From CAXXOK01 sp963675365 (GTDB lineage: Bacteria; Bacillota; Clostridia; Christensenellales; Aristaeellaceae), in the NCBI GenBank assembly GCA_963675365.2, contig CAXXVA010000003.1, forward strand, positions 682,001 through 746,000: a DNA stretch of 64,000 nt. Reading direction: 5' to 3'. The notes beneath the pieces were generated by a model. It did not search any database, was not told the DNA's origin, and saw only the letters and a list, made by a program, of their open reading frames with translations. Positions 43,314 to 51,113 of the stretch are shown here, piece after piece. Each line of letters opens with the position of its first letter. Within the stretch, counting starts at the first letter, position 1. The position numbers and the translations under genes were made by a program.

Positions 43314-43817
43314 ATGAGCAAGAACCTCGAGCTGAAGAAGGAAACGGTCGAAGCGATCAAACAGAAGTTTGACGCCGCGCAATCCGTTGTGATCGTCGAT
43401 TACATGGGGATCACCGTGGAGCAGGTCAACGAACTGCGCGCGATGTTCCGCGAAGCGGGCGTTGAGTACTGCGTGCTGAAAAACACGCTGGTACGCCGTG
43501 CGCTTGCGGAGTGCAAGATCGAAGGTCTGGATGATGCGCTCAAAGGCCCGTCTGCGTTTGCGTTCGGCATGAACGACGTCGTATCGCCCGCCAAAGTGGT
43601 ATCGGAGTTCAAGACCAAATCCAAGATCAAGTTTCTGGATGTGAAAGCCGGCCTGATGGGCAGCGATGTGATCACTGCCGCCATGGTGGAAGAACTGGCC
43701 AAGACCCCGTCCAGGAACGAACTGCTCGCTCGCATGCTGGGCAGCCTGCAATCCGGTATCGGCGGCTTTGTCCGCGTGCTGGACGCGATCGCCAAAAAAC
43801 AGGCGGAAGCCAACTAA
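43314..43817 (+). CDS. rplJ: Ribosomal protein L10
   Basis: A 167-residue L10: VIVDYMGITVEQVNELRAMF, VLKNTLVRRAL and KGPSAFAFG are typical. It forms the base of the ribosomal stalk and binds L7/L12 dimers through its C-terminal helix. AAGGAGGTG is 8 bases before the ATG at 43314; an upstream in-frame start would lie inside the leader hairpin. rplL follows in the same operon. rplA and rplK are not immediately upstream, unlike in many genomes. Confidence 0.95.
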   Translation: MSKNLELKKETVEAIKQKFDAAQSVVIVDYMGITVEQVNELRAMFREAGVEYCVLKNTLVRRALAECKIEGLDDALKGPSAFAFGMNDVVSPAKVVSEFKTKSKIKFLDVKAGLMGSDVITAAMVEELAKTPSRNELLARMLGSLQSGIGGFVRVLDAIAKKQAEAN

Positions 43818-43854
43818 ACAATCAATCAGATAAGATGAATGGGAGGAAATTATC

Positions 43855-44226
43855 ATGACACATGAAGAGTTTATTGCGGAAATTGAAAAAATGACAGTTC
43901 TTGAGCTCAACGATCTGGTCAAGGCCCTGGAAGAGAAGTTCGGCGTATCGGCGGCGGCAGCCGTCGTGGCGGCTCCTGCTGCGGGCGGCGGTGCCGCGGC
44001 CGCGGAAGAAAAGACCGAGTTCGACGTCGTGCTCAAAGAAGCCGGCTCCGAGAAAATCAAGGTTATCAAAGCGGTCCGCGAGGTCGTCAGCGGCCTGGGC
44101 CTGAAGGAAGCCAAGGACATCGTCGAAGGCGCTCCCAAGACCCTCAAGGAAGGCGTCTCCAAGGAAGAAGCCGAGAAGATCAAGGAAAAGTTTGCCGAAG
44201 TCGGCGCGACCATCGATATTCAGTAA
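43855..44226 (+). CDS. rplL: Ribosomal protein L7/L12
   Basis: A 123-residue L7/L12: N-terminal dimerisation helices (LELNDLVKALEEKFGVS), Ala/Gly hinge (about 36-52) and C-terminal factor-binding domain with KEAGSEKIKVIKAVREV and GLGLKEAKDIVEGAPK. GGGAGG precedes the ATG. A strong terminator follows, so the operon has just two genes here. Confidence 0.97.
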   Translation: MTHEEFIAEIEKMTVLELNDLVKALEEKFGVSAAAAVVAAPAAGGGAAAAEEKTEFDVVLKEAGSEKIKVIKAVREVVSGLGLKEAKDIVEGAPKTLKEGVSKEEAEKIKEKFAEVGATIDIQ

Positions 44227-44231
44227 ATCCG

Positions 44232-44275
44232 CACAATCAAAAAGCCACCGCAAATGCGGTGGCTTTTTGATTGTG
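44232..44275. terminator. Bidirectional terminator after rplL
   Basis: A near-perfect inverted repeat, 21-base arms at 44232-44252 and 44255-44275 with core AAAAAGCCACCGC / GCGGTGGCTTTTT. It separates the convergent stops at 44226 and 44284. Confidence 0.9.
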
Positions 44276-44283
44276 TTGATGTT

Positions 44284-45456
44284 CTAAAATCCGTAGGTGT
44301 ACGCCATGACGACCGCGCCCATATTGTCGATGCTCGCCTGATAATCGCTGGAGAGGCTCGTCACGGGGAGGTCGTAGGCGGTTTGATCGTTTACGTTGAT
44401 GCGGACGATCTCATAGCGCAGTACGTCGTTTTCATAGATCGAGATATGCGGGTGTTCCATCAGGAATTCCACATATTCTTCCAGGCAATAGCCCAGAATC
44501 TTCATGGCGGCCGCGTGCGGGACGCCGACATAGCGGTACAGATCCAGGTGGATGGATACGCCGGTCAAATAGGATTTATCTTCCCACTGGGAGGTGGGGT
44601 AATTGTCCGACGGGAAACGGAAGATGATGCCGTACTTCCAGCTGTTGTCGGTGATCCACTTACCCTGATCGGTTTCCTGGAACTTCTGTTTGGCTACCGC
44701 GGGATCTTCCTTGTTATACAGCCCCAGCCGGAACGAAAGACCCGTCTGATATTCGCTGGTGCCGGGGTAGTTGACGGTCTTTTTGGTTTCCTCGATCAGG
44801 ATGTTGCCTGAATACTTGCTGGATAGTCTGTCCATCTGCGCGGTGAACAGATCCGTCTGCGTCTCGTTGGAACGGAACGCCTCGCGGACGATGTAATCAT
44901 TCATCCCGGCTGCGGTGGCGTCGTTAACCATCGCTTCCAGCGCCGTAAATGCGCTTGGGAAGATGACGACGGTGGAATCCTGCACGGGAATATTGTAGCG
45001 GCTTGCGGTCCCGACACCGATCAGGTCGTCTGTGGAGAAATAATCGGGCACGGAATGCCAGGGATTGACCAGCATCAGCCCGCCCTCGCAAAGGGCGGAA
45101 TTGCTAACGGTGATCGTGTAGGTGTTTTCCAGACCGGCTGTGCCTTCATCCTCAATGCGCCAGTTGGTATCACCGATCGTCGTTTTCCAGGTCGGAAGAT
45201 CAACCTCGGTCGTGACGTCGGTCACCTCGTCCTGCGCGGCGCTCGCGCGCTCCGCGTCCAGCGCCATATTGAAGGCCTGTTCATCGGCGATGTTCTGCTG
45301 GTGGATATCTTCCACAACGGCGCGGTAATCGGCGTCGACCCATGCGTTGGTGACAAGGAATATCGCAAGGCTGACCACCGCGACCACCGCGAGGGCAATG
45401 GTAATCCGGACAAAAATCTTGTACGGATCCTTTTTGCGTTTCTTCAGTGCAGTCAT
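44284..45456 (-). CDS. Membrane-anchored VanY-like (M15) homologue lacking metal ligands
   Basis: A 390-residue protein with an N-terminal membrane anchor (about 16-37) and an extracytoplasmic C-terminal domain (about 155-350) that follows VanY/D,D-carboxypeptidases: SEYQTGLSFRL (234-244), GKWITDNSWKYGIIFRFP and RYVG (308-311). Compared with active enzymes, SEHQTGLAxD has lost His (Tyr236) and Asp (Arg243), and EPWHLRYVG is changed to HLDLYRYVG, losing Glu and His. It therefore cannot bind zinc in the known way and is probably a non-catalytic relative, perhaps a binding or regulatory protein. It lies 5 bp after the parB stop in the parA-parB operon. The two intact paralogues lie upstream of parA. 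Confidence 0.75.
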   Translation of the reverse strand: MTALKKRKKDPYKIFVRITIALAVVAVVSLAIFLVTNAWVDADYRAVVEDIHQQNIADEQAFNMALDAERASAAQDEVTDVTTEVDLPTWKTTIGDTNWRIEDEGTAGLENTYTITVSNSALCEGGLMLVNPWHSVPDYFSTDDLIGVGTASRYNIPVQDSTVVIFPSAFTALEAMVNDATAAGMNDYIVREAFRSNETQTDLFTAQMDRLSSKYSGNILIEETKKTVNYPGTSEYQTGLSFRLGLYNKEDPAVAKQKFQETDQGKWITDNSWKYGIIFRFPSDNYPTSQWEDKSYLTGVSIHLDLYRYVGVPHAAAMKILGYCLEEYVEFLMEHPHISIYENDVLRYEIVRINVNDQTAYDLPVTSLSSDYQASIDNMGAVVMAYTYGF

Positions 45457-45461
45457 CTTTC

Positions 45462-46340
45462 TTACCTGCCCTTTCCGGTTTGATCAAGCGTATGGTTGAT
45501 TTTGGAAAACACATCGTAAAGGTGCTGGAGTTCATCGCCGCTGCTATAAGTAAAGACGATCTTCCCCTTGTTTTTGTTCCCGAGGATTTCCGTTTTAACG
45601 CCGACACTTTCCCTAAGCGACTCTTTAAACCCGGCAAGCTCATTGGATAGCGGTGCTGATTTGGCGGAAGCGCGGGTCGATTGCACCGGCTGCTTGGCTA
45701 GTTGCTCAAGCTTGCGTACGGAGTAGGCGTGCAGAACGCATAAATGCGCTAATTCCGCCTGGCGGCTTGCGGGCGATACGCCGGCCAGTACGCGCGCATG
45801 ACCCGCGGATAGATCGCCGCTGACAATCATGGTCTGCACGGCGTCCGGCAGAGAGAGCAATCGCAGTTGGTTGGAAACGGCGGGCCTGCTTTTTTGCAGC
45901 TTGTGCGAGGCTTCCTCCTGCGTGTAGCCAAAATGGCCGATCAAGCTCTGGATGGCTTGCGCCTCTTCGATGGGGTTTAAGTCTTCGCGCTGGATATTTT
46001 CAATCAGCGCCGCTTCCAGCTGCTGGGCCTCGTCAAAATCCCGGACCAGACAGGGAACGGTCGAAAGCCCGGCGAGGCGGCTGGCGCGATAGCGGCGCTC
46101 GCCCGCGATGATGCGGTAGCGCTGCCCTTCCTTGACAACCAGAATGGGCTGCAAAAGGCCCTTCTGCCTTATGCTCTCGGCAAGCTCGTTGAGCTTTTCG
46201 CCGTCAAACGCCTTGCGGGGCTGGGATTGGTTGGGATCGATTTGGGATATCGGAAGTTCCATCACAAGCGAGTCGTCGTCGCTGGCTCCGGTTTGCGGAA
46301 GCAGGATATCCAGGCCTCTTCCCAGCCGTGGTTTCGTCAT
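45462..46340 (-). CDS. parB: ParB/Spo0J-family chromosome partition protein
   Basis: A 292-residue ParB. The CTP-binding N-terminal part has ISQIDPNQSQPRKAF, GLLQPILVV and GERRYRA (80-86, Arg motif); the helix-turn-helix region is EEASHKLQKSRPAVSNQLRLL; the C-terminal dimer part ends near residue 285. It loads at parS and works with ParA in chromosome segregation. AAGAGGTG precedes the ATG. No parS of the usual TGTTTCACGTGAAACA type is visible nearby. The gene is not in the usual gidB-soj-spo0J origin setting, so this could be the chromosomal pair relocated or a second copy. Confidence 0.92.
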   Translation of the reverse strand: MTKPRLGRGLDILLPQTGASDDDSLVMELPISQIDPNQSQPRKAFDGEKLNELAESIRQKGLLQPILVVKEGQRYRIIAGERRYRASRLAGLSTVPCLVRDFDEAQQLEAALIENIQREDLNPIEEAQAIQSLIGHFGYTQEEASHKLQKSRPAVSNQLRLLSLPDAVQTMIVSGDLSAGHARVLAGVSPASRQAELAHLCVLHAYSVRKLEQLAKQPVQSTRASAKSAPLSNELAGFKESLRESVGVKTEILGNKNKGKIVFTYSSGDELQHLYDVFSKINHTLDQTGKGR

Positions 46341-46367
46341 TGGGACACCTCTTTATCCTTATAAGTG

Positions 46368-47126
46368 CTAATGATTGCGGCGCAGGAACTCTTTGGCAAG
46401 CCGACGGTAGGATTCCGCCCCAAGGCTCCTTGGATCGTAGAGATGGATCGGCAAACCGTGGCTCGGGGCCTCGCCGAGGCGTACGTTGCGCGGAATTGCG
46501 GTCGCATACACCTTCTTCTTAAAATGCTTCTTGACCGTATCCACAACCTGGATTCCCAGGTTGGTGCGCTGGTCGAGCATCGTCAGCAGCATGCCCTCGA
46601 TCTCCAGGCCCGGATTGGAACGGCGCTTGATCAGGTCGATGGTGTAGGTCAGGCTAGATAGGCCTTCCAGCGCGTAATATTCGCACTGGATGGGCACCAG
46701 CAGCTGCTGTGCGGCCGTCAGCGCGTTAACTGTCAACAAGCCCAGCGACGGGGGACAATCGATAAATACGTAATCATAGCGGTTGACCACGGACGCGAGC
46801 GCGTTTTTCAGGTGATATTCCCGGTCCCTGGCGTTGACCAGCGCGGGTTCGGCGTTGGCTAGCCGGATATCAGATGGTACGACGTGCAGAGACTTTAGCA
46901 TCGTGGGAAAGACGCAGCGGGTAATCGGCACGCCGCCGAGGATAGCCTCGTAGACCGTCTCATCTTCAGCCTTGACGCCCAGACCGCTGGAGCTGTTACC
47001 CTGCGGATCGAAATCCACCAGAAGGATATCTTTTCCAAGTTCTGCGAGACAAGCGCTCAGGTTGATTGCCGTTGTGGTTTTCCCGACGCCGCCCTTTTGA
47101 TTGGCGATGGCAATCACTTTGCCCAT
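46368..47126 (-). CDS. parA: ParA/Soj-family ATPase
   Basis: A 252-residue deviant Walker ATPase: KGGVGKTT (11-18) with the signature Lys, LLVDFDPQGNSSSGLG, and DYVFIDCPPSLGLLTVNAL. It binds DNA as an ATP dimer and is released by ParB. GAGGTGG lies 9 bases before the ATG and sits next to an inverted-repeat arm in the leader. The gene is followed at 27 bp by parB and then by the degenerate VanY homologue in one operon. Confidence 0.93.
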   Translation of the reverse strand: MGKVIAIANQKGGVGKTTTAINLSACLAELGKDILLVDFDPQGNSSSGLGVKAEDETVYEAILGGVPITRCVFPTMLKSLHVVPSDIRLANAEPALVNARDREYHLKNALASVVNRYDYVFIDCPPSLGLLTVNALTAAQQLLVPIQCEYYALEGLSSLTYTIDLIKRRSNPGLEIEGMLLTMLDQRTNLGIQVVDTVKKHFKKKVYATAIPRNVRLGEAPSHGLPIHLYDPRSLGAESYRRLAKEFLRRNH

Positions 47127-47137
47127 ATATAAAATCC

Positions 47138-47188
47138 ACCTCGCAAAAGAATCAAACTCATTTTATCTTCTTTTGCGAGGTTTGTAAA
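47138..47188 (-). promoter_or_regulatory. Promoter of parA with a 14-bp inverted repeat
   Basis: Minus-strand TTTACA (47188-47183) and TAAAAT (47165-47160) are 17 bp apart. A perfect repeat, ACCTCGCAAAAGAA (47138-47151) and TTCTTTTGCGAGGT (47168-47181), 16-base spacer, brackets the -10. The arm nearest parA contains part of its ribosome binding site, so in any longer transcript the site would be locked in a hairpin. Confidence 0.55.
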
Positions 47189-47194
47189 GTCTGC

Positions 47195-48079
47195 TCACCA
47201 CATCGAAAGGGAGACTTCGGGGTCGCCGTCGTCGCCGTATTCATTCATAATGGTGGTCGTTACGGCGGCAGGCGTCATTGTGCTTTCCAGCAGCAGTTGT
47301 GCCTGGATATCGCCGCCGTCCTGTAAAAACAATTCAAGAGCCGCTTCCCACTCGTCGGTAAACTCCTCAAGGGTCAGGCCCCTGCTTTTGATATAGCCCG
47401 CGATTTCCCGGCCCACGTAGCGCAGGTGCCAGGGTTCGTACGGAACCTGCGTGATGTCTTCCTTGTCTTCGGGATAGCGGATGATGAAGCCGAATCCGGA
47501 GGCGTTTTCCTCCATCCACTGCGCTTCGGGCGTTTCATAGAAGCTTGAGTTCAGTTTGGACTGCGTGTTGTAGTACGTCGTGCTCACAACGTCGCACGCC
47601 AGGCCGGTCTGGTGTTCGCTGGCGCCGGGCGGCGCGACGTAACCGTCGTCGTACCCGAGCCGTTCCAAGCGATTGTTATAACTGCTGCTTTGCGAATTGT
47701 AGGTACGGTATCCGTTGTCAAGCATCAGCTTGAGGCCGTTGGAATCGGAAAATGTTGCAGGTTCCCACTCGCCGTCGGAGCCTTTGACCTTGTACGTAAA
47801 CTCTGTCACTTTCGAAGCTGCGTTGAACATGGTCTCAAGCGCATCGGCTGCCGTAGCGTCCATTTCCACCACGGCGCTGGTCCGTTTGCGCAGGTTGACC
47901 CTGACAAGGTTGGCGGGCACGTCTGTGCTTTCCAATAAATGATCCCGGTTGACGAGCAAAGCGTATTCGCCTGTCACCAGGGACAGCGGAACTTCGAATG
48001 TCCATTCCGCTTCGGCCAGCGCCAAACCTATCGTCAGGCTGACGCACAAAAGTAGGAGGACGGAGAGCAGTCGTTTCAT
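47195..48079 (-). CDS. Secreted M15 (VanY-like) D,D-carboxypeptidase
   Basis: A 294-residue exported protein: signal peptide MKRLLSVLLLLCVSLTIGLA, spacer, and a VanY-like domain (about 125-250) with the zinc motifs SEHQTGLACD and EPWHLRYVG and the joining GFGFIIRYPEDKED. Enzymes of this family trim the last D-Ala from peptidoglycan stem peptides. The start overlaps the stop of the other M15 gene (ATGA) and has GAGGTG 6 bases upstream. It is a pair with that gene; both lie just upstream of parA. Confidence 0.85.
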   Translation of the reverse strand: MKRLLSVLLLLCVSLTIGLALAEAEWTFEVPLSLVTGEYALLVNRDHLLESTDVPANLVRVNLRKRTSAVVEMDATAADALETMFNAASKVTEFTYKVKGSDGEWEPATFSDSNGLKLMLDNGYRTYNSQSSSYNNRLERLGYDDGYVAPPGASEHQTGLACDVVSTTYYNTQSKLNSSFYETPEAQWMEENASGFGFIIRYPEDKEDITQVPYEPWHLRYVGREIAGYIKSRGLTLEEFTDEWEAALELFLQDGGDIQAQLLLESTMTPAAVTTTIMNEYGDDGDPEVSLSMW

Positions 48080-48753
48080 TGCAGCACCTCGCCGGCGTGT
48101 TTTGCCAGATATGTATAAACTTCCATGCGGTGCAGGGACACATACAGCTCCAGCGGCAGTCCCGACTCGTACACCGCCTGGGCGTATTCCTTACCAACGT
48201 AGCGGATATGCCAGGGCTCATAGGCATAGCCTGTGATCTCTTCCATACCCTCCTGATAACGGATAATAAAGCCGTATAAATGCGCGTTTTCCGCGATCCA
48301 CTTACCCTCCGCAGTCGTACCGAATTTACTGGTAAGGCTGGAAGAGGATACTTTCGAAACGTCCATGGCAAGGCCGAGCTGATGCTCGCTGCTGCCGGGA
48401 AGCGCTACGTAGGAATCGGCGACATCCACACCCGCGGACGCTACTTTGCGATTGTAGATGGTATTTTGTTTGGAATAACTCCGATACCCTGAAACGGTGG
48501 AAAGGCGGATGCCGTCTGCCTTGGCCGCGTCAAACAGTCTTTCCAATGCGTCTGCGGCGTCCGGTCGCATCGACTGGGACAAGCCTGTTAGATTCGTTTT
48601 CCGGATCTCCGGCACATAACAATCGCAGATCAACTGGCTGCGGTTGACCAGATATAGGGTGCCGTCGATGTTTTTATCCGGCATGGCGGCGTCCATACCG
48701 CCCTTGAGCAGCGAAGCGGTCAGGAGGATAACGGAAACGGCCTTTTCGATCAA
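48076..48753 (-). CDS. M15 (VanY-like) D,D-carboxypeptidase
   Basis: A 225-residue exported protein with a short N-terminal hydrophobic segment (about 4-18) and a VanY-like domain: STVSGYRSYSKQ, SEHQLGLAMD, NAHLYGFIIRYQEG and EPWHIRYVG, all zinc and substrate residues intact. Its start appears to be a TTG at 48753, with AAAGGTG 11 bases upstream; this spacing is long, so the start is tentative. It overlaps the next M15 gene by ATGA. Two active enzymes and one inactive relative within 4.5 kb suggest local duplication. Confidence 0.82.
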   Translation of the reverse strand: MIEKAVSVILLTASLLKGGMDAAMPDKNIDGTLYLVNRSQLICDCYVPEIRKTNLTGLSQSMRPDAADALERLFDAAKADGIRLSTVSGYRSYSKQNTIYNRKVASAGVDVADSYVALPGSSEHQLGLAMDVSKVSSSSLTSKFGTTAEGKWIAENAHLYGFIIRYQEGMEEITGYAYEPWHIRYVGKEYAQAVYESGLPLELYVSLHRMEVYTYLAKHAGEVLQ

Positions 48754-48788
48754 CGGGAACGCACACCTTTCAATTTACTGTAAATCAA

Positions 48789-50564
48789 CTATATCTTTTC
48801 GTCGTCGAGTATCCGTATCCCTTCTTTGCGGATACTATTTACAAGGCTGCGCTCGGCCTCGATAGAGAGGACGACTCCGTCGTCGCGGTAGTCCTCCGAA
48901 CGGATAACGCCGCCTTTGCGTATCCGGGAGAGCACATGGTAGGCGGAGAAGGGAACGAACAGGCTGACGCTGTATAAATCGGCCGACACCGCTTTTTCAA
49001 TGCTTTCAAGAAGCGCGTCCAGACCGTCGCCGCAAAGCGCGCTGATCCGCAGCGCGTCCGGGTCGGCCGCCGCGGAGCCCGGCATCAGATCGGCTTTGTT
49101 GAGTACGTGGATCTGCGGTTTATCCGCCGCGCCAAGGCTTTCCAGCGTTTCCTGCACGGTTTTGACGTGCTTGAGCAGATAGGGACTGGAGCCGTCGGAC
49201 ACGACGACGATCACGTCCGCGAGCGTGGCCTCTTCCAGCGTTGCGTGAAACGCCTGTACAAGGTCGTGGGGGAGCTTGTGGATGAAACCGACTGTGTCGA
49301 TCAGCAGCGCCTGTCCGCCCCGGGGAAGCGTGACGGGACGGGAAACGTTGTCAAGCGTGGCAAACAGGGCATCCTTTACATAGACGTCCGCGCCGGTCAA
49401 TTGGTTGAATAGGGTGGATTTTCCAGCGTTGGTATACCCCACGAGCGCGACGATCGGGATGCGGTTTTTCTCCCGGCGCTTGCGGCGCAGGGAACGTTGG
49501 CTTTCCAGGGTCTTGAGCTGACGCTCCAGATCAGCCGTGCGCTCGCGGATGCGCCTGCGGCTGACCTCCAGCTTGCTTTCGCCGGGGCCGCGTGTGCCGA
49601 TGCCGCCGGCAAGACGGCTTAACACCAGACCCTGTCCGAGCAGACGCTGTGAACGGTACTTGAGCTGCGCCATTTCCACCTGCAGCTTGCCTTCGCTGGT
49701 CTTTGCGCGCAGAGCGAAAATATCCAGAATCAGCGCCGTGCGGTCAATCACCTTGACCTGTAAAAGTTCTTCAAGGTTTCGCTGCATCACGCCGGTGAGC
49801 TCTTCGTCAAACACCACGAGGTTTGCCTGCAGGCTTTGCACGTCCAAGGCGAGATCTTCGGCCTTGCCCTTGCCGATGCAGTACTGCGAGTCCGGTTTAT
49901 CCCTCTTCTGTAAAACGGTATCCAGTGTTTCCGCGCCTGCCGTTTCCAGCAGCATGGAAAGCTCGGCAAGCGAATCCTCGTTGTCGATACCCACCAAAAT
50001 AGCCTTTTCTGTATCTGCTTCAGGGGTCGTCGTTTGTGCGGCGCGGTACTCGCGGTCTACGTCCTCGATTTGCGCAAGCCATTTTGCATCCGGCAGCGAT
50101 TTTGCGGGAATAAGCTCCGTCAGAGTCGCATCGTCGCTTTTGAACGGATCTATAAACGCGCACTGCACCGTGGTGGGCGCACCGCTTTGGCTGACGCCCA
50201 CGGCGCACATCGCGTCCAGGCGCACGGTAAAAAGCGCCGAGATATCCACGTCGCTGAGCTCGCCCGAATATTTGGGATGTGTATGCACACAGCGTACCAT
50301 GGACAGGCGCGCCGTGCTCCGCCGGAAGCGGATATCAGGCAGATCGATCCGGTCGGACCTGCCGATGATGACGTCCGCGATATCGCCGTAGCGGGAGATG
50401 TACAGCGCTATTTCCCGGTTAATAGACGCGGAAAAACCGCAGAGCTTTTGTAAAAGCTCATACGGTATAAAAGAATCCGAAGGGATTTGTTCGTCGTATA
50501 TAGATTTGATCTCGTTGAGAGTCGCGTTTTTGATGCCTTCCAGGTTGCCGTGCAGTTCTGGCAT
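48789..50564 (-). CDS. hflX: GTPase HflX with long N-terminal extension
   Basis: A 591-residue HflX, a GTPase that rescues stalled or heat-damaged ribosomes. The G motifs are VGYTNAGKST, DTVGFIHKLP and LNKAD; the HflX domain has VVFDEELTGVMQRNLEELL and GPGESKLEVSRRRIRER. E. coli HflX is about 425 residues; here roughly 190 extra N-terminal residues carry HTHPKYSGELSDVD (His94, His96, Ser104, Asp107), an exact HxH-x7-S-x2-D JAMM-type motif, with Glu51 upstream as possible fourth ligand. Start ATG at 50564 with AAAGGA. It stands alone, 165 bp after iscU. Confidence 0.9.
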   Translation of the reverse strand: MPELHGNLEGIKNATLNEIKSIYDEQIPSDSFIPYELLQKLCGFSASINREIALYISRYGDIADVIIGRSDRIDLPDIRFRRSTARLSMVRCVHTHPKYSGELSDVDISALFTVRLDAMCAVGVSQSGAPTTVQCAFIDPFKSDDATLTELIPAKSLPDAKWLAQIEDVDREYRAAQTTTPEADTEKAILVGIDNEDSLAELSMLLETAGAETLDTVLQKRDKPDSQYCIGKGKAEDLALDVQSLQANLVVFDEELTGVMQRNLEELLQVKVIDRTALILDIFALRAKTSEGKLQVEMAQLKYRSQRLLGQGLVLSRLAGGIGTRGPGESKLEVSRRRIRERTADLERQLKTLESQRSLRRKRREKNRIPIVALVGYTNAGKSTLFNQLTGADVYVKDALFATLDNVSRPVTLPRGGQALLIDTVGFIHKLPHDLVQAFHATLEEATLADVIVVVSDGSSPYLLKHVKTVQETLESLGAADKPQIHVLNKADLMPGSAAADPDALRISALCGDGLDALLESIEKAVSADLYSVSLFVPFSAYHVLSRIRKGGVIRSEDYRDDGVVLSIEAERSLVNSIRKEGIRILDDEKI

Positions 50565-50731
50565 AGCCTGTCCTTTCGGGAAGCAGGAAAACGCCAACTA
50601 AAATTCCTGTTTGCTGCTGGATGTATTTCCGTCATCGTGCGTCTGTGAAAGTCTTGATGTAGCGCTGCTACTACTTCGACTTCTACAAACGCAATATAAC
50701 GAAAATCCAACACAGTATCATAAAGGATTTT
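50565..50731 (-). other. Leader of hflX / end of isc operon
   Basis: Directly after the iscU stop a weak AT-rich inverted repeat (AAAATCC 50702-50708 / GGATTTT 50725-50731) could end the isc transcript. Further on, GTAGC-gct-GCTAC inside a larger TGTAG...CTACA repeat suggests a folded hflX leader. I could not identify a promoter. Confidence 0.35.
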
Positions 50732-51113
50732 AGTTATCGTTTACCGTGGCGTGATTTTTCTGATAATCTTCCAGCGCCGCGCGGATGGATTCTTCCGCGA
50801 GCACCGAGCAGTGGACTTTTACGGGCGGCAAGCCGCCAAGTTCGTCCATGACCTGCTTGTTGGTCAGCGCCAGGGCTTCCTCAATTGTTTTGCCTTTAAT
50901 CATTTCGGTCGCCATGCTGGAGGTCGCAACCGCCGCGCAGCAGCCGAAGGTTTTGAATTTCGCGTCGGTGATGACGCCGTCCTCAACCTTGATATCCATC
51001 TTCATGATGTCCCCGCACTTTGCGTTGCCAACCGTGCCGGAACCCGAAGCGTTTTCAATTTCACCCACGTTGCGGGGGTGTTCAAAATGATCCATCACTT
51101 TCTCAGTGTACAT
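50730..51113 (-). CDS. iscU: IscU/NifU-type iron-sulfur scaffold
   Basis: A 127-residue scaffold for Fe-S cluster assembly. Ligands: Cys33 with Asp35 in KCGD, Cys58 in FGCCAAV (one more Cys than usual, Cys59), and Cys102 in VHCSVLAE. The sulfur comes from the IscS encoded just upstream, with which it shares one base (TGATG). The absence of hscA, hscB and fdx here is normal for Firmicutes and Clostridia, which often have the short Rrf2-IscS-IscU set. Confidence 0.93.
   Translation of the reverse strand: MYTEKVMDHFEHPRNVGEIENASGSGTVGNAKCGDIMKMDIKVEDGVITDAKFKTFGCCAAVATSSMATEMIKGKTIEEALALTNKQVMDELGGLPPVKVHCSVLAEESIRAALEDYQKNHATVNDN

Noticed and set aside
45462..47194. parS site near parA-parB
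   Set aside because: No sequence near TGTTTCACGTGAAACA was found by eye in or around the genes.
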